Made by a program: the position numbers and the translations under genes. Below are positions 44,866-53,679 of a DNA stretch of 64,000 bases, in pieces. Origin of the DNA: Bacteroidia bacterium (GTDB lineage: Bacteria > Bacteroidota > Bacteroidia > B-17B0 > Aurantibacillaceae); contig JAEUTP010000002.1 of the NCBI GenBank assembly GCA_016787705.1, forward strand, positions 248,001-312,000, read 5' to 3'. Under the pieces are notes generated by a model. That model was not told where the DNA came from and ran no database searches. It was given only the letters and a program-made list of their open reading frames with translations. The first letter of the stretch is position 1, and the number at the start of each line of letters is the position of its first letter.

Positions 44866-46176
44866 TTAAGGCATTATTGTGATTGCAGAAATGCCCGGTT
44901 CAATACCTGTGCCCGGCACATGTGCAACAACAAAGGTTGAGCCTCCCGTCATAGCACTTGCTTTTTTAGTTACGGTTACGCCCGATGATGTTTGATTTGT
45001 AAGATCAACAATATCATAAAAGCTATCAATAGCCGGTATTCCGGTTAAAGGCACCATCCATGCAAGGTTTGAAGGATTAGTGATTTGGTTTAAGAAATTG
45101 GATTGACCCGCTTTGTAAGCAACTCTATCTACTTTATAAGTAGTGGCAGTTAAGTTTTGGCTGGTAGGGTTTGGCTGCAAGGTAATAGGATCAAAACCAC
45201 CTAGCGAAACGTAGAATGGATTTACCATAATAACTGTATCAGGATTTACATTTAACTCTGCCTGCCCTGTAATACCTGCGGCTGTAGCCGATACATAAGC
45301 GCCGCCTAAATTAGTTGCTGTAACCATACCTGTAGAATTAATACTAACCGGCATTGGAAAATCTGCATCTTTTGCAGTTACGGACCAGTTGAATGTATAG
45401 TTTGCTGAAACATCATTACCGTTTGAATCGTAAGCTTTTGCCACGTATTGCTGTGTTTCGCTTTTAAACATTTCTAAATTTTTTGGCGTTACAACCACCT
45501 TTGCAACCGGCAATATAACTGCAGGAGCGCCAACTACTAAAACAGGAACGATAACATTGCTTGTTTGCCCGTTAATAGTTGCGGCAACAGTAATGTTTGC
45601 CTGGCCAGCAGAAATAAAGGAAACCACACCTGCAGATGTTACATTGGCAACACCCGTGTTATCAGACGAAAAAGCATAAGAAGCAGAACCACTTCCAATA
45701 TAGATCGTTTCTAAAGCTATTGTTTCAGAACCTGCCTGAAAAACAATAGCAGATGGCAACACCGCGAAAACACTTGTGTTTGGAATTTGTATGGTTAAGG
45801 GCACCTCGGCAGTATAAGTTACGCCATCCAAAGTGTAACTTGCTTTTACAATGGTTATTTCTCCGGCGCTTGCAGTAAATACTGAGCCTGAGAAGCTTCC
45901 CGCGTTTGCGTTTGAAGAGGTCCACGTAACACCGCTTGATAAATTGGTAATTGTACCATCTGCTTTAATTAATTTGGCTGTGTAATTAATGGTATTGCCA
46001 ACCGGTAAGGCGCGTGCGCCGTTATCAATTACCAGGCGCGCAGATGGTGCAGGTGTTGATGGTGTACTTGGAGTTGGATCTGCTGGACTGTTACTGTCTT
46101 TCTTTTTACAAGCAGAAAAAAGACTCATTACTACGAGCATAAGAAGTAATGTTTTGTTTTGGATCATTGTTTTCAT
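44866..46176 (-). CDS. Lipoprotein with bacterial Ig-like (BIG2) domains
   Basis: 436 residues. Lipoprotein signal LLLMLVVMSLFSACKKK with Cys at about 23, then a Ser/Pro/Thr linker (NSPADPTPSTPSTPAPS). The mature part has repeated BIG2-type units: TINYTAKLIKADGTITNLSSGVTW-type strands ending VTWTSSNANAGSFSGSVFTA, then SAGVVSFISAGQANITVAATI, and a third with KAYDSNGNDVSANYTFNWSVTA. The C-terminal segment (about 300-436) is different and may be its own domain. Surface-exposed binding or spacer role is likely; specific ligand unknown. Starts MKTM, with the second Met four codons in an alternative. Single gene with a terminator. Confidence 0.78.
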   Translation of the reverse strand: MKTMIQNKTLLLMLVVMSLFSACKKKDSNSPADPTPSTPSTPAPSARLVIDNGARALPVGNTINYTAKLIKADGTITNLSSGVTWTSSNANAGSFSGSVFTASAGEITIVKASYTLDGVTYTAEVPLTIQIPNTSVFAVLPSAIVFQAGSETIALETIYIGSGSASYAFSSDNTGVANVTSAGVVSFISAGQANITVAATINGQTSNVIVPVLVVGAPAVILPVAKVVVTPKNLEMFKSETQQYVAKAYDSNGNDVSANYTFNWSVTAKDADFPMPVSINSTGMVTATNLGGAYVSATAAGITGQAELNVNPDTVIMVNPFYVSLGGFDPITLQPNPTSQNLTATTYKVDRVAYKAGQSNFLNQITNPSNLAWMVPLTGIPAIDSFYDIVDLTNQTSSGVTVTKKASAMTGGSTFVVAHVPGTGIEPGISAITIMP

Positions 46177-46492
46177 TTTTATTTGTTTTAATTGGTTTGG
46201 GTTTATGAATACAAAGGTGTGTCCAAACTCAAAAAAACACGTTTACAGTGGTTGCATAAAAGTGTAACTGTGTTGCAGCGAATAAAACTGACTGAAAATC
46301 AGTTAAATAAAATTGAATTTTGAGGGCAGGTAAAGTAAAGAAGTCACAGGTTTACATGAACAAAAATTTTGTGCTGCGGCCCGGAAGCCCTGTTTTAACA
46401 GGCATTAACATATTGATGTCTTGTAAAAAAGAGAAATTCTGTAAGAAAAATAGGTAGATCTATTAATAGAAAAGTTTGGCATGTATTCTTTA
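46177..46492. other. Intergenic stretch with weak hairpins only
   Basis: 316 bases between the Ig-like gene start and the frameshifted gene's end. No open frame of coding style is seen. It has a CCTGTTTTAACAGG near-palindrome at 46389-46402 in a GC-rich patch (GCTGCGGCCCGGAAGCCC at about 46373-46390) and a weak AACTGA/TCAGTT hairpin near 46286. The leader and promoter of the Ig-like gene should lie at its left end. Confidence 0.5.
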
Positions 46493-47070
46493 TTACTTCA
46501 CAACTTTAATAGAATATTTATATCCATTGTGACCGTATATTGGTGTTATTCCATCTGACAAAAAATATTGGTCCTGATCTCCGATCATACCTTTTGAATT
46601 AACAACTTTGCCCTGTTTATGAATTATTTTTGGCTCCTTCTTTAAAGTAGATTTCTCAATAATATTAAATTCCTTTTTTTTCCAACATTCAATTTCAAAT
46701 GAATTTAGAAATATATTAAAATTGTAAATGGTTTTTGGATCGGGATAAAAGCCCTGTTTTAAAGTGTCTTTTTTTGCAAAATAGTTGTTGAGTACATATA
46801 TTATTTCTTTTGATTGTACACTATCTCCATCAGCTGAATTTTTTTCTTAAGATTTGTTTTAAAATCCTCATAACTATACAAAAAAGCATATCCACTAGCC
46901 TTGGTATCAGCCTGGAGAAAATTATTTCCTGTCAAAGGATTTAAAATAATATCTGTTGATATAACAGAAACAGGTGTAACAGTTTTTGGAATTGCTGAAA
47001 CGCTTGTTGTTTTTTGAGCATTAGACCAAAATTGAATTAAAACAAGAAAAAACAAAACATAGTGTTTCAT
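46493..47070 (-). pseudogene. Secreted protein gene, frameshifted in an A7 run
   Basis: From the ATG at 47070 the frame encodes MKHYVLFFLVLIQFWSNAQ, a signal peptide, and reads to a stop at 46801, 89 residues in all. A second coding-style frame begins near the A7 run (plus-strand T7 at about 46839-46845) and goes on for about 115 codons to the stop at 46493, with residues such as IYVLNNYFAKKDTL, GFYPDPKTIYNFNIF and YGHNGYKYSIKVVK. Adding one A to the run joins the frames as one protein of about 192 residues. Total length 578 bases fits a one-base loss. Function unknown. Confidence 0.6.
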
Positions 47071-47228
47071 TTTATAAAGATAGAAATATATTGTTTCGTC
47101 TCTACGAGGCTTGATTCTTCTTACAATAACTTTTCTACCATATTTTGACCCTAACGAGACAATAAAAAATTAAAGACTACTTCTAAGACTTAATATTTTT
47201 TACTTAAAGATTTTATTTAAATTAAAAT

Positions 47229-47289
47229 GTCCCGAGGGACAAACACTGGTAATAAGAAAATAGATATATAACTAAAGTCCCGTAGGGAC
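47229..47289. repeat. Pair of GTCCC/GGGAC palindromic repeats
   Basis: GTCCCGAGGGAC at 47229-47240 and GTCCCGTAGGGAC at 47277-47289 are short inverted repeats, each followed by similar bases (AAACACTGG and GAAGCATTA). They lie 26 bases before the stop of the RsbW-like gene. I recall this GTCCC...GGGACGAA style as common in Bacteroidota intergenic DNA. Confidence 0.55.
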
Positions 47290-47314
47290 GAAGCATTAAA
47301 CAGAAATAAAAAAA

Positions 47315-47725
47315 TTAGTTATTAAATGCCAACTTCACGGTCTTACCGTTTTGTTCAAATTGAATGGAATCGGCAAGATTTTTCATTAAGAAAACGCCAC
47401 GACCGCTTGGCTTATCAATATTGGCAGGATCGGTAGGATCGGGTAATCCTAAAAAATCAAAACCCTGACCTTCATCTGTAACAGAAAAGATCAATTGTTT
47501 ATCAGAATTTTCAAAACCAATATTTACAAATTTATCAGGATTATTTTTGTTGCCATGATAAATGGCATTGTTTACAGCTTCGGTTACGGCAATTAAAATA
47601 TTACCATAGCAATCTTCCTGCACGTTAAATACCTGGCACACATCTTCAATCAAACGTTCTACTAATCTTAAATGCTCCGGTTTCGAATTTATCTTCAAGG
47701 TTTCGTTCCTCGCTGGGATCATCAC
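47315..47725 (-). CDS. RsbW-like anti-sigma factor / HATPase serine kinase
   Basis: 136 residues of a stand-alone GHKL ATPase of the RsbW/SpoIIAB type. The N box is ITEAVNNAIYHGNKNN, and the G1 and G2 boxes are VTDEGQGFDF and SGRGVFLMKNLAD. Such proteins bind and inhibit sigma factors or phosphorylate an STAS-domain anti-anti-sigma factor. No STAS protein is seen in the window. The ATG overlaps the stop of the DUF4175 gene by four bases, so both are made together. A SpoIIE-type phosphatase, the usual opposing enzyme, is encoded 6 kb upstream on the same strand. Confidence 0.87.
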   Translation of the reverse strand: MMIPARNETLKINSKPEHLRLVERLIEDVCQVFNVQEDCYGNILIAVTEAVNNAIYHGNKNNPDKFVNIGFENSDKQLIFSVTDEGQGFDFLGLPDPTDPANIDKPSGRGVFLMKNLADSIQFEQNGKTVKLAFNN

Positions 47726-50700
47726 TTATTTACGCTATTAAAATAATTATTTACTTTTTCTTTATAATATGGCGTTAAACTGGGCGGAACGGTATTTAAC
47801 AACTCCATTTCTTTTTCTTTCATTCTTTTATACTCCAAAAACTGGCTAGGGTTGCTTAAATTTTGACTTTTTGCTTCATTACTTTTCCTCTGTTCATCCT
47901 GCTCTCTTTCTCTCTCAGCTTTCTCACTTTCAAGCAGTTTGCTCAAAATATCCTGTTGGCGTTTCATAGTTTCGTTTGTAAGTTGCTTATTTACAAGGTC
48001 TTTTTCTGTCTGCTCCATTAAATCAGCAATATCTCCACCCGGATTTTTGCCTTTATTCTTCAATTTATCCATCATCTGCTGCATTTGGCGTCTTAAAGCT
48101 TCCTGTTGCGCAGCCATTTTAGCCAATTGTTCGCTATTGCCGGGCATTTGCATGCCGTTGGAGTTTTGTCCCATACCTTGCCCCGGTTTTTGACCAGGCT
48201 TTTGTCCGGGTTTTTCGCCCGGTTTCTGGCATTTTTCCATGGCCTCTTTCATTTGCTTTAATTGTTCATTCAATTGTTCCTGCAATTTTTTCATGCTTTG
48301 CATGCTTGGCTTATCTGATGGTTTTGAACCCTTACCCGAACCCGGTTTTTTACATTTGCCACTGCTACCTTTTTGTTGTTGTTGCTTTTTCATTTGTTGT
48401 TGCATTTGCTCTAACGCTTCGTTTAACAACAGAGCTAAATTATTTACAGAGGTCATAGTGGTTTGCATACGCATAGCACCTTCGCCGGTATTTCTATCTG
48501 CCAAAGCCTGCACCGTTTTATTCATGTTTAAATTAATGGCGCTTATTTCGCGATTAACAACAGCACTAATTTGCGGAGCGCGTTTACTTAATGCCAGCAA
48601 ACTGTCTTCAATAATTTTACTATCGTCTTTTAATTTATTTTGTTGTTTTGGAATACCAACGTATTGCGGATTATCAATTCGGGTTTTAGGTAATTGTTTT
48701 ATTAATTCTTCCTGTGCAAAAGAAAGGTTCACTAAGTTTTCTAAGATCTGGCGCAGCGCCTCTGCATTTTCTTCTGCCTCCTTAGATTCATTAGACTCCA
48801 TAGCGTTTTCCATCTCCTCTTTCATTTCCTGCATTTTTTCGCTGGCGCTTTTTTGAGATTTGCCTGCATCTTTTTTATTGTTCTTACTTAGTTGTTCAGA
48901 ACTGTTTTTCATGTCTTTACTTATCTCTTCCTGTTTCTCTTCATTTTTTGGTAAAGCGTTTGGTTCTTCGAGCTCTTTATTTTTTTGCTCCAACTCTTTC
49001 ATATCTTTTTTTAGCTCTTCAAATTGTTTGGCAATATCTTCCTGCTTTTTTTCTAATTCTTTTGAATCAACTTTTTTATTATCGTCTTTATTTTTATCGT
49101 TCTTATCCTGGTTCTTGTCGTCTTTGTTCTTGTCGGAATTTTTATCATCCGGTTTTTTATTCTCCGTTTCTTTATTCAATTCATCTTCCTTATTTTTTAA
49201 CTCATCCAGTTTATCAATTACATCCTGCATTTTCTTCTCTACTTCAAGCTGTTTAAAGGCTTCAAGATTACGATCCAGTTCTTTTTCAATGTCTTTGTTG
49301 GATAATTTTAATTCTTCCAGTTTTTGCTGCACTTCATTCTTATCCAGCTTATCCAACATTTTATTGAGCTCGTCAAATAACTTTTTCATTTCAGGTGTCA
49401 TCACATTCTCAAACAATTGTTCTAATTGTTTTTGTTTTTCCATGATCGATTCGTCTGTTTGAGAAAACTCATTCTGTTGCTTGTTATTTAATTGATTTTC
49501 CTGTTTCAATTCTTCAATTTTATTTTGCAATTCGTTTTGTTTCTTTAAAACATCCTCCAGTTTCTTTTTCTCTTCGTAGCCTAATTGCTTTTTATCATTT
49601 ATTTTTTTAGACAATTCATTCACTTCTTTTTGAAGTTGTTTTGCTTTTTTGATACTTTCCTCAAGATCTTGTTTTATTTCTGTATTATTTTTTTCTGTGT
49701 TTTTGTTGATCTCATCTTTTGTTGGCGCTTTAAATACCATTAATTGAGTTTTGGCAGATTTAGAGCCGTTTACACCGTCGTTATCAAATACCTCAAAATA
49801 GTATTCAATTTTATCTCCTGGTTGCAAATTAAATTGGGCTGCATCAAAAAAATAAAAATACGGTTGCGCTACTTGTGTTTTATTTACCGTGATAGGAAAA
49901 CTTCCATTGGTTTCACTAGCTTTTCCTGAACTATCGGTTCCGGATTTTTTAAAATGAAAATTTAAACGGTTAAAACCATAATCGTCTTTTATCTGTCCGC
50001 TGAAATAAATATTTTTTGGATTTAAAGAATCTAATTTTTCATTCACATCAATGGTTGGATATTGATCGGGAACCACATTAATGCTATAATTAACGGAATC
50101 AGCCGCCGTTAAAACAAATTTATTTACAGCTTTAATGGTGTAGTTGTTACTTTGAATGAATTTACGCGAAAACTGAAATTGATTTTCATTATTACGTTGC
50201 GGCGAAGCTAAACTATCACTGAATTTTAGCTGAAGCTGGTCGGTATTTTTTGTATTAAATACCCAGTTAACTTTTGTGCCCTGCGGAATTTGAAGATCAC
50301 CGGTATTGGCAATGTTTTCATTTGGTTTATTAAGATAGGCAGGATAGATCAATTGCAAATTAAATTGCATTAACGTGGGTTTTGGCAATACTTTTAATTC
50401 GTATTCTTTAGAAGTAAAACCTGCTGCACCTAACTGAAAAGTTGTATTTGCCTGCAGATTTGAAAAAGTGTATTTAAATAATGTATTATTCTCTTTTTCT
50501 AATTTATACTCAATACCATTAATATTTATAAAAACTTCGTTTGGTAATTCTGCACCTGAAACTTTCACCTCCAGGTTATAATCCTGGGTTTGCAATGCCT
50601 GTAAATTTTTATTCTGAATAATGAACTGAAAAGGCATTTCCTTCTCATAATACGTATGGTAATTCATTAAACGTGTCGTACTTTTTGTAATTACCTGTGG

Positions 50701-51222
50701 CCATATAATAACAATAGTCGTAGTTAGCAAAAAAAGCGGCAACACATATTTTAAATACTTTTTATTTTCATTAATATCAACAGCTGTTGTAAAAGGCACC
50801 GGCTTTAATTCATTTATTTTTTGGTTAATGCTGGCCAATAGCAACTCATCCGATCCGCTTAAAATTTTATTATTTTGAAGCTGCAACACATTCAATAATT
50901 TATCCTGCACATTTGTAAAATGATTGCCAATAATATTTGCTGCCTGATCGTAAGAAATCACATTACCGATCTTATTTAATTTTAAAAGCGGAACAGCGAT
51001 GTACTTTGCCAATACAAAAAGTGTAGCTGCTAAAAAACTAAAAAATAAAATACCGCGAATTAGAGAATTAAACTCTCCAAAATATTCTAAAAAAGTAACC
51101 GATAAAAAAGCTGATAATAAAATACCACTAGCATATAAAACTCCTTTTATTAATTGGTTTTTATAATAACGACGGATAAACTCGTCGAGCTTTTGAATAA
51201 GTATGTTATCAGAGTTCTGCAT
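47722..51222 (-). CDS. DUF4175-family giant coiled-coil membrane protein
   Basis: 1166 residues. Two membrane helices near the N-terminus (about 25-45 and 58-75) with the DUF4175 opening, a third near 160-175, then beta-rich segments (200-480) and a very long charged coiled coil (about 510-820) full of Glu, Lys, Gln and Asn. The later part holds KPGQ repeats (about 995-1015) and another coiled coil to the end. I recognise the DUF4175 family from its N-terminal part and overall layout but know no proven function. The last four bases overlap the RsbW-like gene, which suggests linked regulation. The ORFs on the opposite strand here are shadows of the biased coding. Confidence 0.75.
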   Translation of the reverse strand: MQNSDNILIQKLDEFIRRYYKNQLIKGVLYASGILLSAFLSVTFLEYFGEFNSLIRGILFFSFLAATLFVLAKYIAVPLLKLNKIGNVISYDQAANIIGNHFTNVQDKLLNVLQLQNNKILSGSDELLLASINQKINELKPVPFTTAVDINENKKYLKYVLPLFLLTTTIVIIWPQVITKSTTRLMNYHTYYEKEMPFQFIIQNKNLQALQTQDYNLEVKVSGAELPNEVFININGIEYKLEKENNTLFKYTFSNLQANTTFQLGAAGFTSKEYELKVLPKPTLMQFNLQLIYPAYLNKPNENIANTGDLQIPQGTKVNWVFNTKNTDQLQLKFSDSLASPQRNNENQFQFSRKFIQSNNYTIKAVNKFVLTAADSVNYSINVVPDQYPTIDVNEKLDSLNPKNIYFSGQIKDDYGFNRLNFHFKKSGTDSSGKASETNGSFPITVNKTQVAQPYFYFFDAAQFNLQPGDKIEYYFEVFDNDGVNGSKSAKTQLMVFKAPTKDEINKNTEKNNTEIKQDLEESIKKAKQLQKEVNELSKKINDKKQLGYEEKKKLEDVLKKQNELQNKIEELKQENQLNNKQQNEFSQTDESIMEKQKQLEQLFENVMTPEMKKLFDELNKMLDKLDKNEVQQKLEELKLSNKDIEKELDRNLEAFKQLEVEKKMQDVIDKLDELKNKEDELNKETENKKPDDKNSDKNKDDKNQDKNDKNKDDNKKVDSKELEKKQEDIAKQFEELKKDMKELEQKNKELEEPNALPKNEEKQEEISKDMKNSSEQLSKNNKKDAGKSQKSASEKMQEMKEEMENAMESNESKEAEENAEALRQILENLVNLSFAQEELIKQLPKTRIDNPQYVGIPKQQNKLKDDSKIIEDSLLALSKRAPQISAVVNREISAINLNMNKTVQALADRNTGEGAMRMQTTMTSVNNLALLLNEALEQMQQQMKKQQQQKGSSGKCKKPGSGKGSKPSDKPSMQSMKKLQEQLNEQLKQMKEAMEKCQKPGEKPGQKPGQKPGQGMGQNSNGMQMPGNSEQLAKMAAQQEALRRQMQQMMDKLKNKGKNPGGDIADLMEQTEKDLVNKQLTNETMKRQQDILSKLLESEKAEREREQDEQRKSNEAKSQNLSNPSQFLEYKRMKEKEMELLNTVPPSLTPYYKEKVNNYFNSVNK

Positions 51223-51351
51223 TTAAATTGAGATGCTTTTTCGGGAAAATTCCATAACAATTATGAAATAATGCCAAACACAGCAAGTGTTACACAAATA
51301 TAGCAAAGGAGCGGATTTTTAAAGTAGGATAAATGTTAAATAGTGTTTTAA

Positions 51352-52164
51352 TTATCTAAAGTCTTTAACCAGCAGCGAATCTTTAAAACCCAGGTAAATT
51401 TTGTTGTTTGCATATTTAACATCTATGGTATTAAGCACGTTTGGTAAACTTTTACAGGCTTCTTCAAACAATTTATAATTGTAGCTGCAATAAAGACTGT
51501 CTTTTTGATAGTAAATAATATCTTCATTTACTTCAAACTGCTTTAGGTTCTTTAAAGAAATTATCTTGCTAAAGGTACCAAAAATATCAAACACATAAAT
51601 TCCTGTTTCGGGTGAATTTAAAAATAAATAGCCGTTATGTTCTTTCATGTAATTTGGCTTAAGATCTACCTGCAAGATCTGTTTTAAATTTCCTGTTGAA
51701 GCTGTTTTTTTTGAAGCTTCATTAAAACGCACCAGTTCATTGTTTTGTTTATTATAGATCCAAAAACTGTTATTTGCTCCCGCGCACACAAGATCGGTTT
51801 GCTCGTAACCCAAAGCTTCTAACGAAATTGGCTCGCTGTTGGCAGTTAACTGGTTATCTAAAAAAACAATCTGTTGAAAATCGCGATAATACAAAAGTAA
51901 TTTTAGTGGATTGGTTGCATCAATTGTAGTAATATTACCAAGCTTTAAATTACTGTAACGTGCAAATAATTTTCCGCTGGCTAAATACTTTAATAACTCA
52001 TCTTCTTTAACAGTATAAATATTACCAATGTTATCGGTCGAAAAATAATTCAGTTTAGTTTTTATATGTAAGCTTTTTGGCTGATCACTCTGAATAAATG
52101 AAAAAGAAAACCAAACTAAACTTATAAAGAAAAATGCTTTTAAATATTTGCTTTTATTACCCAT
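51352..52164 (-). CDS. Exported protein, beta-propeller-like, unknown
   Basis: 270 residues with a signal peptide (YLKAFFFISLVWFSFSF). The mature part is beta-rich with short aromatic-ended strands (NYFSTDNIGNIYTVKEDELLKY; KLLLYYRDFQQIVFLDNQL; YLFLNSPETGIYVFDIFG), the rhythm of a single beta-propeller. No catalytic motif or sorting tag. It begins within the last eight bases of the GH3 gene on the same strand, so it is translated with it. I infer a partner or periplasmic companion of the GH3 enzyme's product only from position. Confidence 0.6.
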   Translation of the reverse strand: MGNKSKYLKAFFFISLVWFSFSFIQSDQPKSLHIKTKLNYFSTDNIGNIYTVKEDELLKYLASGKLFARYSNLKLGNITTIDATNPLKLLLYYRDFQQIVFLDNQLTANSEPISLEALGYEQTDLVCAGANNSFWIYNKQNNELVRFNEASKKTASTGNLKQILQVDLKPNYMKEHNGYLFLNSPETGIYVFDIFGTFSKIISLKNLKQFEVNEDIIYYQKDSLYCSYNYKLFEEACKSLPNVLNTIDVKYANNKIYLGFKDSLLVKDFR

Positions 52165-53668
52165 CTATCTTTAATATTTCTTCAAGAATTTTTCTGTTAT
52201 TGCTCAGGCGTGGCACTTTGTATTGCCCACCCAATTTATTGTTTGCTTTTAACCATTTATAAAATGTATTCTGTGGCATTTTTTTCACTTCAGGAAAATG
52301 TAAAACAAAGTTATTATAACGTTTGGCTTCGTAATCGCTATTCTGTTTTTTTAACGACTCATCTAATAACGCAACAAAGAACTCAAAATTGTTTGGTTCC
52401 TTTTCAAATTCGATCAACCACTCATGCGCCCCTGAATTTTCATTCATAAACACCGGTGCCACAGTGTAATCACGAACCAACGCGTGTGTTTTTTCACAAG
52501 CCATGGCCATTGCCTTTTCTGTATTATGCACCATCAATTCTTCGCCAAAAACATTAATGTGTTGCTTTGTACGGCCTGATATTTTAAAACGATAAGGATT
52601 GGTGCTTGTAAAGCGTATTACATCGCCCAGCTGGTAGCGCCACAAACCGGCATTGGTAGTAATTATGATCGCATAATCTATACCAACTTTTACATCGGCT
52701 AAACTTATTATACGGGTAAAATCTTTATTCAGCCAATCATTCAATTCAATAAATTCATAATAAATACCATAATCCAGCATCAATAAAAGTTCATCACTTT
52801 TAAGCTGATCCTGTATCCCAAAAAATCCTTCAGACGCACTATACAGTTGAAGGAAATTTACTTTATCATTATCAAATAATTTTATGAATTGATCTTTGTA
52901 AGGCTCAAAGCTTACGCCTCCATGAAAATAAACTTCTAAATTTGGCCACACTTCGTGTATTGATCTTGCTCCCTTTTTTTCTAAGATACGTTTTAATAAA
53001 ACCATCATCCAGCTTGGCACGCCGGCTAAACTGGCAACATTCTCATTCATCATACTTAACGCCATTTTCTCCAACTTGCTTTCCCACTCATCCATTAATG
53101 CAATGCTTACATCAGGCGCTCTGAAAAAATCGGCCCAGGCCGGTAAATTCTGAATAATAATAGCGCTTACATCACCGTGAAAGGAATGATAATCGCCAAA
53201 AATATCTTCTTTAAAACTGCCACCAAGCGCCAAATTTTTTCCCGTAAACAATTGCGTTTCCGGGTTGTTGTAACAGTGCAGGGTGATCATATCTCTGCCT
53301 GCATTGTAATGACAACCATCCAGGCTTTCTTTGCTTACCGGTAAAAATTTACTTTTATCGGTTGTACCGCTGCTTTTTGCAAACCATTTTATATCTGAGT
53401 TCCAGATAAGATTTTGCTCGCCTCTGCGTGTTCTATCAATTAAAGGTTTTAACGATTCGTAATCATTAATAGGAATTTGTTCTTTAAATTGAGTGTAATT
53501 TTTTATTTCAGAGAATTTATATGTTTTACCATATTGGGTATTTGCACCACTATTCAATAAAGAGCTCATCCATTCAGATTGAACATCAATGGGATATTTG
53601 ATGAACAATTCTATTTGATGCATACGCTTCTTCATAAGCCAACTTGCTATTGAGTTTATGATAGCCAT
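52157..53668 (-). CDS. GH3-family acyl-acid amido synthetase-like protein
   Basis: 503 residues of the GH3 family, first known from plant auxin-conjugating enzymes. The ATP-grip loop of the ANL superfamily is visible as FAKSSGTTDKSKFLP (about 90-104); the family's LYSASEGFFGIQ follows near 280-292, and YQLGDVIRF near 350. Plant GH3 enzymes adenylate a carboxylic acid and join it to an amino acid; bacterial roles are unknown. A possible role in making amino-acid conjugates is inferred. It lies 12 bases after the SpoIIE-type sensor gene and eight bases overlap the exported protein gene, so all three may form an operon. The protein is cytosolic. Confidence 0.85.
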   Translation of the reverse strand: MAIINSIASWLMKKRMHQIELFIKYPIDVQSEWMSSLLNSGANTQYGKTYKFSEIKNYTQFKEQIPINDYESLKPLIDRTRRGEQNLIWNSDIKWFAKSSGTTDKSKFLPVSKESLDGCHYNAGRDMITLHCYNNPETQLFTGKNLALGGSFKEDIFGDYHSFHGDVSAIIIQNLPAWADFFRAPDVSIALMDEWESKLEKMALSMMNENVASLAGVPSWMMVLLKRILEKKGARSIHEVWPNLEVYFHGGVSFEPYKDQFIKLFDNDKVNFLQLYSASEGFFGIQDQLKSDELLLMLDYGIYYEFIELNDWLNKDFTRIISLADVKVGIDYAIIITTNAGLWRYQLGDVIRFTSTNPYRFKISGRTKQHINVFGEELMVHNTEKAMAMACEKTHALVRDYTVAPVFMNENSGAHEWLIEFEKEPNNFEFFVALLDESLKKQNSDYEAKRYNNFVLHFPEVKKMPQNTFYKWLKANNKLGGQYKVPRLSNNRKILEEILKIDG

Positions 53669-53679
53669 ATACGTTTTAC

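Noticed and set aside
47094..47152. Inverted TTGTTTCGTCTC / GAGACAAT pair
   Set aside because: Only a few bases pair at each end and the middle does not fold; probably decayed or chance.
47939..49462. Long plus-strand ORFs of 84 to 205 residues
   Set aside because: They are antisense shadows of the charged coiled coil of the DUF4175 gene; products are Ser/Phe/Cys/Leu runs without domain character.
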